Shown piece by piece: positions 13,901 through 26,200 of a stretch of DNA of 64,000 nucleotides (its first letter is position 1; each line of letters starts with the position of its first letter). Source of the DNA: Temnopleurus reevesii (taxonomy: Eukaryota; Echinodermata; Echinoidea; Temnopleuroida; Temnopleuridae). The stretch lies in assembly GCA_036244855.1 (NCBI GenBank), contig BQKZ01001290.1:3687-67686 (forward strand), read 5' to 3'. The notes under the pieces were generated by a model, which saw only the letters and a program-made list of their open reading frames with translations, was not told where the DNA came from and did no database searches. The position numbers and the translations under genes are program-made.

Positions 13901-14399
13901 ATAATTATACCAATTTGTTAGGGGTGTTGAAATTGATTGGTAAAGGAATTTTTGGCCATACCTAAAGTCATACAAGGGTCCATAGTGATAAAAATTCCAT
14001 TTTCGGTGTGTATTTAATTCCAAACTCCCTTTCATATTATTAATGTGAGAAAGATATCAAATTATGACATTAGCCAGAGGTTAAGCCCTCCAGTTTTGGG
14101 GATGCCCTGCAAACTCCTCTTGGTCATCCAAGAGGCCATATGATGACTAATTCATTCATTCTTATGGGGAGGGGAGGATATATCTTGGTTACGTTACTTG
14201 GCCGAGGAGGAGGAGGAGGTGGTGCTGGCTGCGGCCCTTTAAGTGATTCCCATCTTGCACACAGCTGTAAAGGGATCTTCTGCAGCATTAGCCCATGAAT
14301 AATTAACCATCATCCCCAATTCATCCTTCATTCAAGTGCCCTCAAGAATACCTGATCCATTTATCAACTCATTCTCAAACAAAAATACTCCTTACTGCT
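10983..14399. other. Intronic DNA, no gene seen
   Basis: Contains a G run near 12308-12319 and a less AT-rich block at about 12800-13080 (GGCTCGCCATCGCTTTGGGC and AGTGATTAATGCTAAC) that could be regulatory. No coding sequence recognised. Confidence 0.5.
13160..13275 (+). repeat. Possible 3' tail of a non-LTR retrotransposon with TGAATAAA repeats
   Basis: A TTATATGTA-rich stretch is followed by AATAAATGAATGAATAAATGAATAAA near 13240 (quoted in part: AATGAATGAATAAATG). Short tandem tails of this type are common at LINE 3' ends (established). No coding part of a LINE is seen upstream, so the call is tentative. Confidence 0.3.
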
Positions 14400-14993
14400 A
14401 TACTGCTGGCCACTTCTCTCTCTCACTCACTCATTCTCTATCTTATTATCTGTCTCTTCCTCTCTCTTGGGCTCTCTCCCTCTCTCATGCTCTTTTATCC
14501 TCTATTGCAACAGTGTCTGATCACAGTGACATGTTTTTTTCATCTGTCTCTCCCTAGCATTATCATGTGCCCCTTGCATTCTCCTAACATCTTCCATCTC
14601 TGCAATGTTTCCATTCATTTACAGCCCAAACTCCATTTCAAATAATATCTTTGATTTTTATTTTGTCTCAGTATACATCTTTTGTTTTTTTTGTTTTTAA
14701 CCTTTGTCTTTCTTCCTTTACTATTTCTTTTCCTATCGAGTTATGTACGTGTGAGTACTTACCCTCCATTTAATCCTTCATTTCTCTTTAAAATGGTGGC
14801 TCTTTTCTTCTTGTGCTCCTTCTCTCCCAAGCTCTGTCCCTCCCCTCCTCTCTCTTTATCTCCCTCCTCCTCTCATCCTCTCCTCCCTCCCTTCTCCCCA
14901 CTCTCCTCTCCTGATCTCCCCTTCTCTCTCTCCCTCTCCCACTCATCCTTTCTCTCTCTTTCCTCCTTTCTCTCTCTCCTCTTTCTCTCTCTC

Positions 14994-15026
<33 letters not shown>

Positions 15027-15178
15027 CTTATCTCTGTCTCTTGCTCTCCTCCCCCCTCTCCCCCTCTACCCTCTCCCTCTCTCCCTCCTATCCCCTTCTC
15101 TTTCCTATCCCCTTCTCTCTCCTCTCCCCTTCTATCTCTCCCTCTCCTCCTCTCTCTTGCTCTCCCTCTCATCTAGTA
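14400..15178. repeat. Long pyrimidine-rich region with (CT)n
   Basis: Mixed CT-rich sequence from 14400, becoming almost pure pyrimidine at 14822-15173 with a (CT) run near 15001-15026. The Leu/Ser/Pro peptide on one strand and the Arg/Glu/Gly peptide on the other are composition artefacts. Mirror-like purine/pyrimidine DNA of this kind can form triplex structures (established). Confidence 0.9.
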
Positions 15179-15663
15179 TTCATCCCTATTATAGTCTGAA
15201 GCTTCAAGTGGCTTTATGTAGGATTTAGGGATCAACAGAGAACATCTATTGATGCTATTTCATTTGTCATTAAACTGCAAATAAGGCAGAGTCTTTGCCC
15301 AAAGGCAGAAGAAGTAGTTGTCATTACGCCAACTTAATACCCCTTCCTGCAGAATTGGAGCAACTTGTTAAAGGTCTCAATTTTCATTTCGGAGAGATTA
15401 TGCAGATTTGTTCTTTTGATAAATTCATAGACGTGGCCCAGATTAGGAAATAGCTGATTTGTTCAGTTACAAGAGATCAATTTAGATGGGTATCTAGGTT
15501 TTTTTTTAATATATATGGTAACGTTATGATTGTTCTTTTTTCTGTCCATCCAAATCGTAGGCCTTGAGATGGTTATGTTCTTTGATTTCTGATGTGTATT
15601 AGAGAAGGAATAGGAGGATTTACTAAATGAGGTTTTCTTTTTATGGTATCTCATTTGAGCATT

Positions 15664-16118
15664 TATCAGTGTAGAGCAACTTTCACCAAAGCCATGTTAA
15701 TTCAAGGATGTATTAAGTATTTAAGTCTATTGAGTTAAGCCAAACTATTGTGAGGAAATGTCAGTTTCTGTTTTTAATAAAGGAATAGGTTTTGCGATAA
15801 GTACATTATAGATCGGAATGTATTAGTTGTTTCACTCTTCTAATTATTTATTGGGTTGAACCTTTCTTTTTCTTATATGAAAAAATATTAAATGCATGAT
15901 ATGGGAAATCTGTGATACAAAAACACACATGTGCTTACGTCTTACAATTATGCTAGAAATACGGCCTCCTTGAATGCTCATAGGAAATGATTAATTTGAC
16001 GAAGGCCTGTCCCTTAGGTTTGAACGAGAGCACTTGTTAGTCTGTGGTAAAGCTCGAGTACTCTTTGATAATCTATGATGGAGTGATCGCAAAAACCTGT
16101 TCAGACGAACAAACTTTC
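15664..16118 (+). repeat. Left member of a 455-bp near-identical direct repeat abutting an assembly gap
   Basis: This block matches 17565-18019 over its whole 455 bp with about three substitutions (for example TAATTCAAGG versus TAATGTAAGG, and GCTCATAGG versus GCTCGTAGG). It ends exactly at the n in 16119. It is most simply the overlapping end of a contig that was not merged with its neighbour. Confidence 0.9.
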
Positions 16119-16268
16119 NAGCGACTAACTATATACTTTAATAAATAAGCAATACAAGAGTATGTTGGAGTTGAGTGCACTGGGGCAAGAATACATTACA
16201 ATAGAGGCATGAACCTTCGGGCGAAACAGTCTGTACGACAATACTTGTAACTTGTTCTGCATAAATAT

Positions 16269-16292
16269 AATATATATATATATATATATATA
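16269..16292. repeat. (TA)n microsatellite
   Basis: About twelve TA units at the left edge of repeat copy B. Confidence 0.95.
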
Positions 16293-17385
16293 CTTTATTT
16301 TTGATATGATTATCAAGCAAATGTAAGTGCTACAAGTATTACAAATACTATTCCTTAGATAATTAAGCAGAGAAAGAATCTGTGTTTCATGTTCATATTT
16401 GCAGAATTGCCAACATTCCGGAATATCCATGAGCTGCAAATCAATTTAGGGTTTACTTCCCTCGAGTGAGCTGCAGAGATATGGCTTATGTTACAATGCC
16501 TTCCCTCTGAATAAAAAGATTGTTTAGATTTTGAATGAATAAATGAATAAATGAAATTGCTTTTGTATTGAAAACATTTACAATTTAAAAATACAGGGAT
16601 TTTCCCATATTCAGCCAGCCCATCAAGTGGCGCCGGTCTTCCATGGGGATTGTGTACACTAAAAACACAGTTGTTTGGTTGGTTAAATTGATTTTGATTT
16701 CTATCCTCATATTCTTGAACATTTGGTTCATACCCCAATATCCCTTTTACCTGAATATGGGCATCTTGAGAAATGTTGATTTAGAACCAGGGTCTAATAT
16801 TTATGAAGGTGTTGGAGGGTTGGAAGGTAGGTTGGGTGCACACAGGAAGTCAATTTGTGTGTCGTTGATTGAGGTCTAGGACATGGCAGATTAGGGGGCT
16901 GGTCCTGACAGGTGAAACTACACTAAGCAAAAACAGTTAGGGACCATGTAAACTTGTACATAGATTTTTTATTTGAGGTGTTATACTTCTTAAAATAGCC
17001 AAAGACAACTGCCCAGCATGATACCAAACACACTGTAATCATTTTCACACATGAGTGATTTCAGTAATGTTTCATGCTCCACTGCACATCCTGAAATTAG
17101 CTCGTAGTGGAGTGAAACAATCGAGAGGTCCCCAACTTTTTAGTAGTACACTGGTACAACTATCCCCTCGATATCCTGCCACTCGTTCTCTAACCGTTAA
17201 CCTGTTTTTCTAGCTTTTTGCAGTTTGTCTTGTTTGCGGAATTCCCTTCATCCGTTGCCTCTTGCTCTCTTTTTTTCAGTCGAAACTCTGCGTTCCCACA
17301 CTCTTTTTATCCCTTTCCCTCTCCCTTTTTTGTCTCCTCTCTCACCTCCTCCCTCTTATCTCTCATAGATCTCCTCTTCCCTCAC

Positions 17386-17420
<35 letters not shown>
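16285..17420. repeat. Dispersed repeat, copy B
   Basis: Similar to 5997-7690 in the same orientation, without the ~570-bp insertion. It begins just after a (TA)n run and ends in a (CT)n run at about 17391-17420, so both limits fall at or beside microsatellites. Confidence 0.85.
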
Positions 17421-17423
<3 letters not shown>

Positions 17424-17564
17424 CATGTTTTTCTGTAACAAGATTTTATGAGAAGCCACATAACTTTTCCATTTCTTGACGGATTTAAAGTTCTCCTAGA
17501 GAGATAGAAAGGATTTTTTCTGCGCTTTCTGATGGTACTAATTCTAGAAAAAGTGTTTTTTTCN

Positions 17565-18019
17565 TATCAGTGTAGAGCAACTTTCACCAAAGCCATGTTA
17601 ATGTAAGGATGTATTAAGTATTTAAGTCTATTGAGTTAAGCCAAACTATTGTGAGGAAATGTCAGTTTCTGTTTTTAATAAAGGAATAGGTTTTGCGATA
17701 AGTACATTATAGATCGGAATGTATTAGTTGTTTCACTCTTCTAATTATTTATTGGGTTGAACCTTTCTTTTTCTTATATGAAAAAATATTAAATGCATGA
17801 TATGGGAAATCTGTGATACAAAAACACACATGTGCTTACGTCTTACAATTATGCTAGAAATACGGCCTCCTTGAATGCTCGTAGGAAATGATTAATTTGA
17901 CGAAGGCCTGTCCCTTAGGTTTGAACGAGAGCACTTGTTAGTCTGTGGTAAAGCTCGAGTACTCTTTGATAATCTATGATGGAGTGATCGCAAAAACCTG
18001 TTCAGACGAACAAACTTTC
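17565..18019 (+). repeat. Right member of the 455-bp direct repeat
   Basis: Starts directly after the n at 17564 with TATCAGTGTAGAGC, ends at ACAAACTTTC like the left member, and continues into unique sequence at 18020. Confidence 0.9.
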
Positions 18020-18480
18020 AAAGTAGATCACTTCATTTTGAATAAGATAAAAAGTATGAATTAGATTTCTGACCAATCATGTGCGGATAAATCAAAAGCA
18101 CCAACTTTTGTGACGAAGGTTCCACTTTCAATAAGACGACAGATAATACATGGATAATATTGTCTCTTATTTCAACATACTGGTTTGGGCTTATGAGCTG
18201 TTATTTTTCCTTTTTGTCGAAAATATAATAGGATTAGAGAGTATGTTGAGCTACACTTCAACCATTTTAGATTTGCTATACTAAGAATATATGTTAATCC
18301 ACCACCCCTTTTCTGATCTGAAATCCTTAAAGCCCAAGTACAGTTTTGGTAAAGATTAAGAAATGTGAATTTCTGGGATGTTTATCATGACATATAATTC
18401 TTATACACATTTTGAGACCATACCATATTTTTTACGAGCCCATTCTTTTGAAAATTTGAATTTGACCGTTGAATCAAATT

Positions 18481-18496
18481 TAGCGCCCTCTCTTGG
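18481..18496 (+). promoter_or_regulatory. CTCF-like motif
   Basis: TAGCGCCCTCTCTTGG resembles the core of the bilaterian CTCF motif (TAGCGCCCCCTGGTGG on this strand), with differences in the middle. A single match is weak evidence. Confidence 0.2.
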
Positions 18497-18933
18497 TTAT
18501 AACAAAATTTCTCTTGTTATAGCGCGTATACAAGGTAATTTCCGAGATTTGACAAAAGCATGATAAAAAGAAATACACAAAGATTAAATTCTGAAATTTT
18601 CAACCAATTCTGTGCATGAGACGTTGTCCTTTATCAAGAAAGAAAATATCGAATTAGTGTCGGGAGACACAACACTAGAATATTTTGCACATTTTGGGTT
18701 TTAACTTTTCCAAAACTTGTTCATTTTCCGCACAATCTTTTGTGCAACATGTTCATGATACTTTGCTTCATTTTATATAGATTTGTAGACAAAACTTGGC
18801 GATAAAAATATTCACTTTTACCAAAACTTTACTTGGCCTTTAAATCACATGAATCGCATATGGTCTGAATAAAATATGAGCATTTCATCATAATTCAAGC
18901 CGTGGCCAAATCATCGGATGAGTAACATGGCCC

Positions 18934-18952
18934 GTGACGTGGATCACGTTAC
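18934..18952. promoter_or_regulatory. Inverted repeat GTGACGTG-GAT-CACGTTAC
   Basis: The two 8-bp arms are reverse complements with one mismatch and are separated by three bases. Each carries an ACGTG core of the sort bound by bZIP, bHLH or bHLH-PAS factors (established). Any activity here is inferred. Confidence 0.3.
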
Positions 18953-20872
18953 TTCCAATACCCACGCATAAGCACACAGGTGATACACATGTTAATAAGA
19001 ACAACCTGGCTTTAACTCTACACTTACACTTGACTATGCTCCCAAGCGTAAGGGGCTGAGATTGTTACGGAACACGGGACGAGGCAGTCTTTAGGGATCT
19101 CGTATTTCAGCGCAATCATCGTAACAGGTTTTGTTAAGGGCAAGGGAAGCAGCCCCTGTTTTTGTTTCAGCTTGCATGTTGTGGTTGAGGGCAACACTAT
19201 GCATTAATTAGAGGAAAGATTTTGTCATTTTAGGAGGGTAAACGGAGACGGTGTGGTTAGAGGCAAGCTTTTTTAACCTCAATCATGTTGCGTTTCTTGT
19301 CATATCGCCATGAGCATTCAAGGTACATGTGCAGGATACTTTCATTAAATAAGCTAAATGTACCATAGAACGCGTATGTGTTATGCCAGCCATTGTTTTC
19401 TTGTGCGTCATTCTGCATTCTATCATGTATGTAAGCGTTAAGGTAATACGGTAACCTCTACTTACATCAGACCCTTTCTTTTGACATGAACTTGAAATAG
19501 CTCCACTTTCGCTTGCTTGCTACGTCGTAATTCAATACATCGGTCATGTCACACGATCGCTACTCCTTTTCATTTGACGATAATTCTATTTCAAGCATTA
19601 GCGGTTGCCACACATGCTTGCAATATGATTAGGCTGTATAGGAGTAAAGAAACGGTGCTTGTTAAGAGAGCTGTATGCTATCATGCGTGAAGCTATGGGA
19701 ATACTACTATAGAGGCATTAGAACCAAGCGCAGTGACTTGCTGAAAAACCGATCGGGGGCTTGGGAGAGTAATCTCTCTGCACGGACAGGAAAATTGATT
19801 TATTTGCAGAGAAACGAGAATGAAATATGATAAGCCATCCTCAGCGTACGTCACTCTCTGTATTATTGGCGATATCAAGTGAGCAATTAGGTGAATAGAA
19901 CGGAAATACTGCAAATATAGATGTTGAGATTTGAAGATATGAAGTGACCTTTTCAGATTACCGTTGGACTCTATCGAGTAGGAGTTCAACCTCGCCATTT
20001 GTACGCCCTACAGTTGATTTAGTTTACGACCCTTTTCTGGCTATTGGATTTGGCGAATTATCCATTTAGTGTTCGCTCATTTAGGTTAAGCTCCCCATTT
20101 CTAATTACATCATTAAAGCTTTTAATAACTACGATTATGATTGATCATATTCAGTGATAGCCTCATTTTCTTTTCCACGATTACTTCGTTTTATACATCT
20201 TAATACCTCACTTTTCTTTTGACCTAATCAAACGTTTAAATCAAACTAGGTGACACAATTTGTTACCTGATATCGTAATACAAATCCATCATTGTAATTA
20301 TGACATTGCAGTGTTTATGCACATCAACTGTCTATCTATATGATGAGACAGTTATAGGTACTTGTGTTGAAGTTCAATGATGAGAAAGAATTGTCATTGG
20401 TAACCGATGAAAACAGATTCACATGAGTCAGGAGAAATAATATTTGTTGTGTGTAACCACGTTTGTTACATCAGTCCTGTTTGACTTACGAGATGCATTT
20501 GAATTTTCCCTCAAATTTCATTGCTATATTCAATTCACTATAATTTTAATTCTTAGTATAACCGTCTATATACACGTAGCTAGATGCACTTGAATGGGGA
20601 TTTAGTATCAAAGCTCGTACTTTGGATAAGGTAATGGAAGGGGGTTGGAATTAAGTCAAGACCAGAACCACATCAAGGTCAGGTTTAGTCATTGTACGAG
20701 GGGAGGCACTTAGATTCTAATTAATACCAACTTCAGTATTACAGGTGTGCATATTTACATTTGTTAAAGGCAATCATCTGAAGGACATTTGTTCATGTGC
20801 AAACCCAGTATTTTTCCCCCATGTGAACGAGCAACACGATTCCTCCAGCTGACTAAATTCTAGGTCAATGAT

Positions 20873-22016
20873 GAGGATGGTTTGGGTCTCTTGTGGGTTG
20901 GGTTTGGGCATGTGTGAGTGATAGAGATGACCTCATAATGGTGGAGGATGGGGAGAGGCATAGATGATGCCATCCTAATGACACACCTGTAGGAAACTAG
21001 TCTATTTATTCAGACACATCACATTAAGAAAGAGGATGGGGAGAGGCATAGATGATGCCATCCTAATGATACACCTGTAGGAAACTAGTCTATTTATTCA
21101 GACACATCATATTAAGAAAGAGGATGGGGAGAGGCATCGATGATGCCATCCTAATGATAGACCTGTAGGAAACTTGTCTACTTATTCAGACAAATCATAT
21201 TAAAAACAAGGATGGGGAGAGGTATAGATGATGCCATCCTTATGACACACCTGTAGGAAACTAGTCTACAACTCCAGACACATTGCGATGCATCTCTAGG
21301 GTTGCTCCTGTGATGAGGATGGTTGTGGTCTCCTGAGGGTTGGGTTTTGATGAGTGATAGAGATGACCTCACAATGGTGGAGGATGGGGAGAGGCATAGA
21401 TGATGCCATCCTAATGACACACCTGTAGGAAACTAGTCTACTTATTCAGACACATAATATAAAGAAAGAGGATGGGGAGAGGCATAGATGATGCCATCCT
21501 AATGACACACCTGTAGGAAACTAGTCTTCAACTCCAGACACATTGCGATGCATCTCTAGGGTTGCTCCCGTGATTAGGATGGTTGTGATCTCCTGTGGGT
21601 TGGGTTTTGGTGTGTGAGTGATAGGGATGACCTCATAATGTGAGAGGATGGGGGAGAGGCATAGATGATGCCATCCTAATGACACACCTGTAGGAAACTA
21701 GTCTTCAAATCCAGACACATCATATAAAGAAAGAGGATGGGGAGAGGCATAGATGATGCCATCCTAATGACACACCTGTAGGAAACTAGTCTTCAAATCC
21801 AGACACATCATATAAAGAAAGAGGATGGGGAGAGGCATAGATGATGCCATCCTAATGACACACCTGTAGGAAACTAGTCTGCCTATTCAGACACATCATA
21901 TAAAGAAAGAGGATGGGGAGAGGCATAGATGATGCCATCCTAATGATACACCTGTAAGAAACTAGTCTGCATATTCAGACACATCAGATCAAGAAAGAGG
22001 ATGGGGATAGGTATTT
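20873..22016 (+). repeat. 88-bp minisatellite with two unit types
   Basis: The main unit begins GAGGATGGGGAGAGGCATAG and starts at 20944, 21032, 21120, 21208, 21380, 21468, 21644, 21733, 21821, 21909 and 21997 (the last partial). The step is 88 bp; the two longer steps (172 and 176) are close to twice that. They contain a second unit type (ATTGCGATGCATCTCTAGGG, then TGGGTTGGGTTTTG) related to the entry sequence at 20873-20943. Each main unit contains GGCAT-AGATG-ATGCC, with outer AGGAT/ATCCT, so it can fold as a hairpin. No protein is encoded consistently across units. Confidence 0.95.
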
Positions 22017-23155
22017 TATGTATATCATTAAACATTAAACATTTAAAATTCAATTTACTTGAAACCGTATGGATGACAGCAAATTGATATGGATCACTTA
22101 TGATGAATCATGATCAACATTATGCTCAACAGACAAAATCAGGCTGCACAAAAGGCAGCTACCAATAAGAGCTCCGCACAGTTCACTTTACAAAAGTAAT
22201 TTCTGCCCTAAGGATTATCTTCTTCAGTGAAGAATAGGGGGGGGGGCTATCAAGAAAAAAAGAAAATCAGATACAAGTTGTAGATGAGAGTACAGGTGAG
22301 CTGCAAACCAATCTGGGTTTCTTCTTTCTCAAGTGTTCCATGAAGATGCCTCACCTAGTCAAACACAGGCATGGCCTGCGAGAGATATACCCTCACCGGT
22401 AGAAATAAAGAATAAAGAACACGAGATGGAGAGAGAAGAAGAAGTGTGTGCAACCACCCCTGGGCTAAACCGACTGAAAATAATCAGTTCCGATGTGCAA
22501 AGATGAAAAGTGCCTCGTCGGGGGGAAGGGTATTGCGGCAGCCTCAATGGCGGGATGTCCGTCAATCACGATTTCTCTTGCTCCGAGGAATTCTGTTACT
22601 ATTAATGAAATTTTCCATTCTGCCGGCATGGCATGTTCATCGTTGTGGGTTAACCAATGTAGTAAATAATAAAGCATATCACTTTCTTCGACTTGCCCAC
22701 AGCTACACGTCCTTTATTGCTTAGTCATGAAGATCACCTTCTTTTCTCCTTTTCTTGTTCTAATTTGTATTGATACTTGTACTTTGCATGGTTTGAATGT
22801 TCGGTCCCTTATGATAGAAATTGATTACGAAGAAGAGACTGGTGACCAACACCTTTTTTGCTACATTCTGAGCAGCATTTTAATGCTCATACCTTCTGAA
22901 AAATTGACAGGTTTATAACTCTTACATCATTAAAATTCTACCATGTTCTTCATTATATGGTACCATCTCATTTATTTTGCTGCTTGTAGCCAATATCAAT
23001 TTGGAAAAACAAGTTTAAATATTCCTCAAAAAATGTCAGCTTATTTAATGAGGATTATGATAGTATTAATAAACTGGCCTTTATATAGCATGCACGCAAG
23101 TGAACTGCTCTATGTGGTTCGCCTTATCTAGCAACTCCTAAGCTCAAAGTCAGAG
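22017..23155. other. Intronic DNA, no gene seen
   Basis: Short overlapping open frames at 22359-22724 on both strands do not resemble known proteins. Ends at the AG-free zone of candidate recursive splice site 2. Confidence 0.5.
22298..22335 (+). repeat. Short fragment related to the dispersed repeat A/B
   Basis: GAGCTGCAAACCAATCTGGG followed by TTTCTTCTTTCTCAAGTG aligns with copy B near 16430-16470 (GAGCTGCAAATCAATTTAGG...) at roughly 80%. Too short to be certain. Confidence 0.3.
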
Positions 23156-23284
23156 TTATTTTGTAAACAAATCATTATAATCTAACAATGTTTTCCTTTT
23201 CTTCCCTCTCTTCTCTTTTATGTGCTGTTCTCGCTGCCTTGACTTGCCCATCTCTCAAATGCGTGTCTGAAACGACAGGTAAGC
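23156..23284 (+). promoter_or_regulatory. Candidate recursive splice site 2 (GACAG|GTAAGC)
   Basis: CAG at 23276-23278 abuts GTAAGC. The preceding 121 nt (23156-23276) contain no AG. Inside it lies TCTAACA at 23181-23187, a near-consensus branchpoint, followed at once by a 30-nt pyrimidine run (23191-23219) and then about 55 mixed bases to the AG. This is the classical layout of a distal branchpoint with an AG exclusion zone. The junction has no room for exon sequence, so it fits a ratchet point. It lies 12,302 nt after site 1. Expression evidence would be needed to prove use. Confidence 0.5.
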
Positions 23285-26200
23285 CAATTCTAATATTCAA
23301 ATTTTGTGAGAAACACAAATGTGATGATGACATTTAGGAATGGAATTCAGTCACCAAATATTAGATTCCGTACAGGGAAATCAGCATGATGTGCAAACAG
23401 AGAACCCTCATTTTATGTTCTCTCACTCCAGAGAAACATCAAATCATTCTTTATATTCTTTATAAAAAAGAACAAATTCAAGAAACCTTCCATTTCTTCT
23501 TCCTCTTGATTCCAATCATTTCTATGTTTTTGTCATCTGAAATGTCTTAGAGAGCATTGGGTCAAATCAACAATTTAAGCTTGGTATGTTTACCATGTCT
23601 ACACAAACAGACACTCCCACCTTTTGACTATTGACATGTCTATGCTTGAAGAAAGGGTAGAAAAGATGAGAAATTACATGTGAACATTAATTTGTCACCT
23701 TATTTCACTGCAGAAGGAGAAATACTACATAAAACTTCCAGATGATGCACCTAACATAGATGATATTAAACCAAGTTGTTACCCCAAATATCAGAATTCA
23801 TGTCCATCGGGCAATTTTTCACAACATTCCTATTAGAGGAAAACTGTACTTTTCAAATGGTATTTGAAAATGTAAATTTGTCAGTGAAACATTGAAAGCA
23901 TATTTACTATGCATTGTAAGTGATATTATTTCATACCATAGTTACATTATCTTGCTTTCTTCTTTAAAAACATGAGCTACAAATCTCAAACATAAAATTC
24001 TTCCATGTACTCATCACACCAGAAATGTGATGTACATGACAGCCTTCATTAGAAGTGGATTATTATTCAAGCACTGAAAAGAAAATACTTATCCTAATTT
24101 TAGAAAGTGCGTGCATCTGCAAGTCAGCAAAACATTTGATCTTGACTTTTGATGAAATTGGCCTTTAGAAGACATTGAAATTATTCAGAATGAGGAGAGA
24201 GCTGTTTCCCTATAAGTAACGGACACGGAAAGGTCAGGAATAGTCAGAATGATGGAAGCTAATGAAATAAAGGGAATGGAGGATGAAAGGGATGCAGGCC
24301 TGTGTTTGCTGCTGATGGAGCTTGTGAACGTTTCCTTTGCTCTTATCTTGCTTTTATAGATGCAGCCTGATGCAGGCGTGATGTGCAATGCATGATGGTC
24401 TATGATAGACTGTGCCGTTGTACTTTATCATGGTAATCTAAACTTCCTGCGAAATTGTTACCCAGTCTCACAGGTATACCCTGGAATAGAGAGAGATGCG
24501 CAAAATGGAAGGCAAATAACATGAATGATTCTTCAGATTTTGAGAATCTCAATTTGAAAGTCTTGCACCATCGTCTCGGACATCTCATATTGTAAGTGTC
24601 CATGGAGGTATGTCTTTTTTCTCAGAGGATGAATGAATTTTGGAGGCCACAGTGGTTTTATTCTTACAGTACTTCCATGTCAACTCTACTGTGACTATGT
24701 CTATTTCAAGAAGTAATTGTAGGTTGGAAAAAAATTATCAAAGAATATAATAGGATTATTTTTAAAAAATGTGACATTTTCGTGTGTCAGTTTGGTTTTA
24801 CCATTTCCCGTGGTGTTACATCATCAGTTCTGGTTTCAGTGAGGTGGGAAGGCCTACATCTTTCTGGTTGCTGCATGCTGTCTAGGCGGTCGAGTTAGAT
24901 TGGCATTTGAACAACATATGGTTGACCGTTGAGCGAAATATCTAGGTTGAGAATTTAAATTAGGTGTGTTGTTATTTGCTTCAATTGGGAGCAGTTGATG
25001 GCAGAAACATAGGGGTATGGAGTGAGCCTCACGTAAGGTCGTTCGGCAGAGTTTTGTTGCATCTCTTGATTGATTGGAAGTGTCTCATGTTATTTCTCAC
25101 CTAGACGATCATGTGACCTTACTTTGTCGATCAGGTGACTCTGTGCCCTCATTTCTAGTATCTATCCCATCATAACCTCAATTGTTAGAAATGATTAGGT
25201 GTGGTGAGGTGAATCAGTAAACCTGGGTGAGCTGTGGCTTGTAACCAAAGTTGGTATTTATTGAAATTAAAAAATGTGGTATGGATGACGGACAGGAAAT
25301 TATTTCTGAAATAAACTTTTGTGATGTATTAGTCAATTGGTAGGATTGGCCCACCCTTCACCGTTTGTTGAGTTGAAGGTATTTTTGTGCCCCTGTATTT
25401 AGGCCCACATCCTCATCGTCACGTGAGTGGAATATTTCCTGCTCGCTTGCCACCGATACTCCACAGGCCTCCTTTTTCATATTTGAAGTGAACAAATATG
25501 TGTGTTTGTCCCTCGTAATGTGATACCCGGTAAAGTGCGCGTGCCCAGTAGCACCAAATTGATTCTGTCCGTGGGTAGCAAAATTAATGCAGTATGTTAG
25601 CTATATACATGGATACGGTGTCAGGGCCTACGGAAATGTCACTATGTGGGACTAGACAGAACATTGCAGGCTGCCCTTCTGGGAAGTAACTCAAGACCAA
25701 TTATATTCGAGTGAATACAATCCCAGCAACATGCTTTAGGTCAAAGGTTAGTCTGAGAACATTACCAAGAATCTTGAGTTTCCATGGTTACAATGGCATG
25801 TTTTTGCAAATTTCCAGGCTGTCATCTTCATCCCTGTGCTTACGAATGACAGTAATAGGAATAAATATCCTATTTGATAGACAGGTGATGTAATAAAGGG
25901 CAGTCAGATCGCATTGAATTTCACTAAATTTGGTCTCATCATATGCAGTGATGCATTATTTTGCTCTAAATCCTCTTTTTTGCATTTTACAAAATTGATG
26001 ATAAAAGTAAGAAACTGACGCAACATTTTGGGGGGTATTGATGCCGAAATAAAAATGGTATTTTCACAGTACAGAGACCTTTTAATGGTAAATTACTATA
26101 ATTTAATTTTATTGGTAACCATCGGACCCATGGAGTTGAGACGTTTTGTGTCTCCAACAGTTTGAAATGAAACTTCCATTGTGGATCAATATAAACCCCT

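Larger units (their letters stand above)
16120..17563. other. Contig between two single-n gaps, probably misplaced or allelic
   Basis: This 1,444-bp piece is bounded by n at 16119 and 17564 and bracketed by the two 455-bp blocks, which overlap each other's ends. If they are one sequence, this contig does not belong between them. Most of it (16290-17420) is the second copy of the dispersed repeat; its ends (16120-16265 and 17421-17563) are unique in the window. No gene is seen. Confidence 0.75.
18020..20872. other. Intronic DNA, no gene seen
   Basis: A more mixed-composition segment at 18900-19600 has several motif-like strings but no open frame of interest. The rest is AT-rich. Confidence 0.5.

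Noticed and set aside
14682..15176. 164-codon Leu/Ser/Pro-rich open frame
   Set aside because: Artefact of the pyrimidine tract; the opposite strand is equally open with Arg/Glu/Gly.
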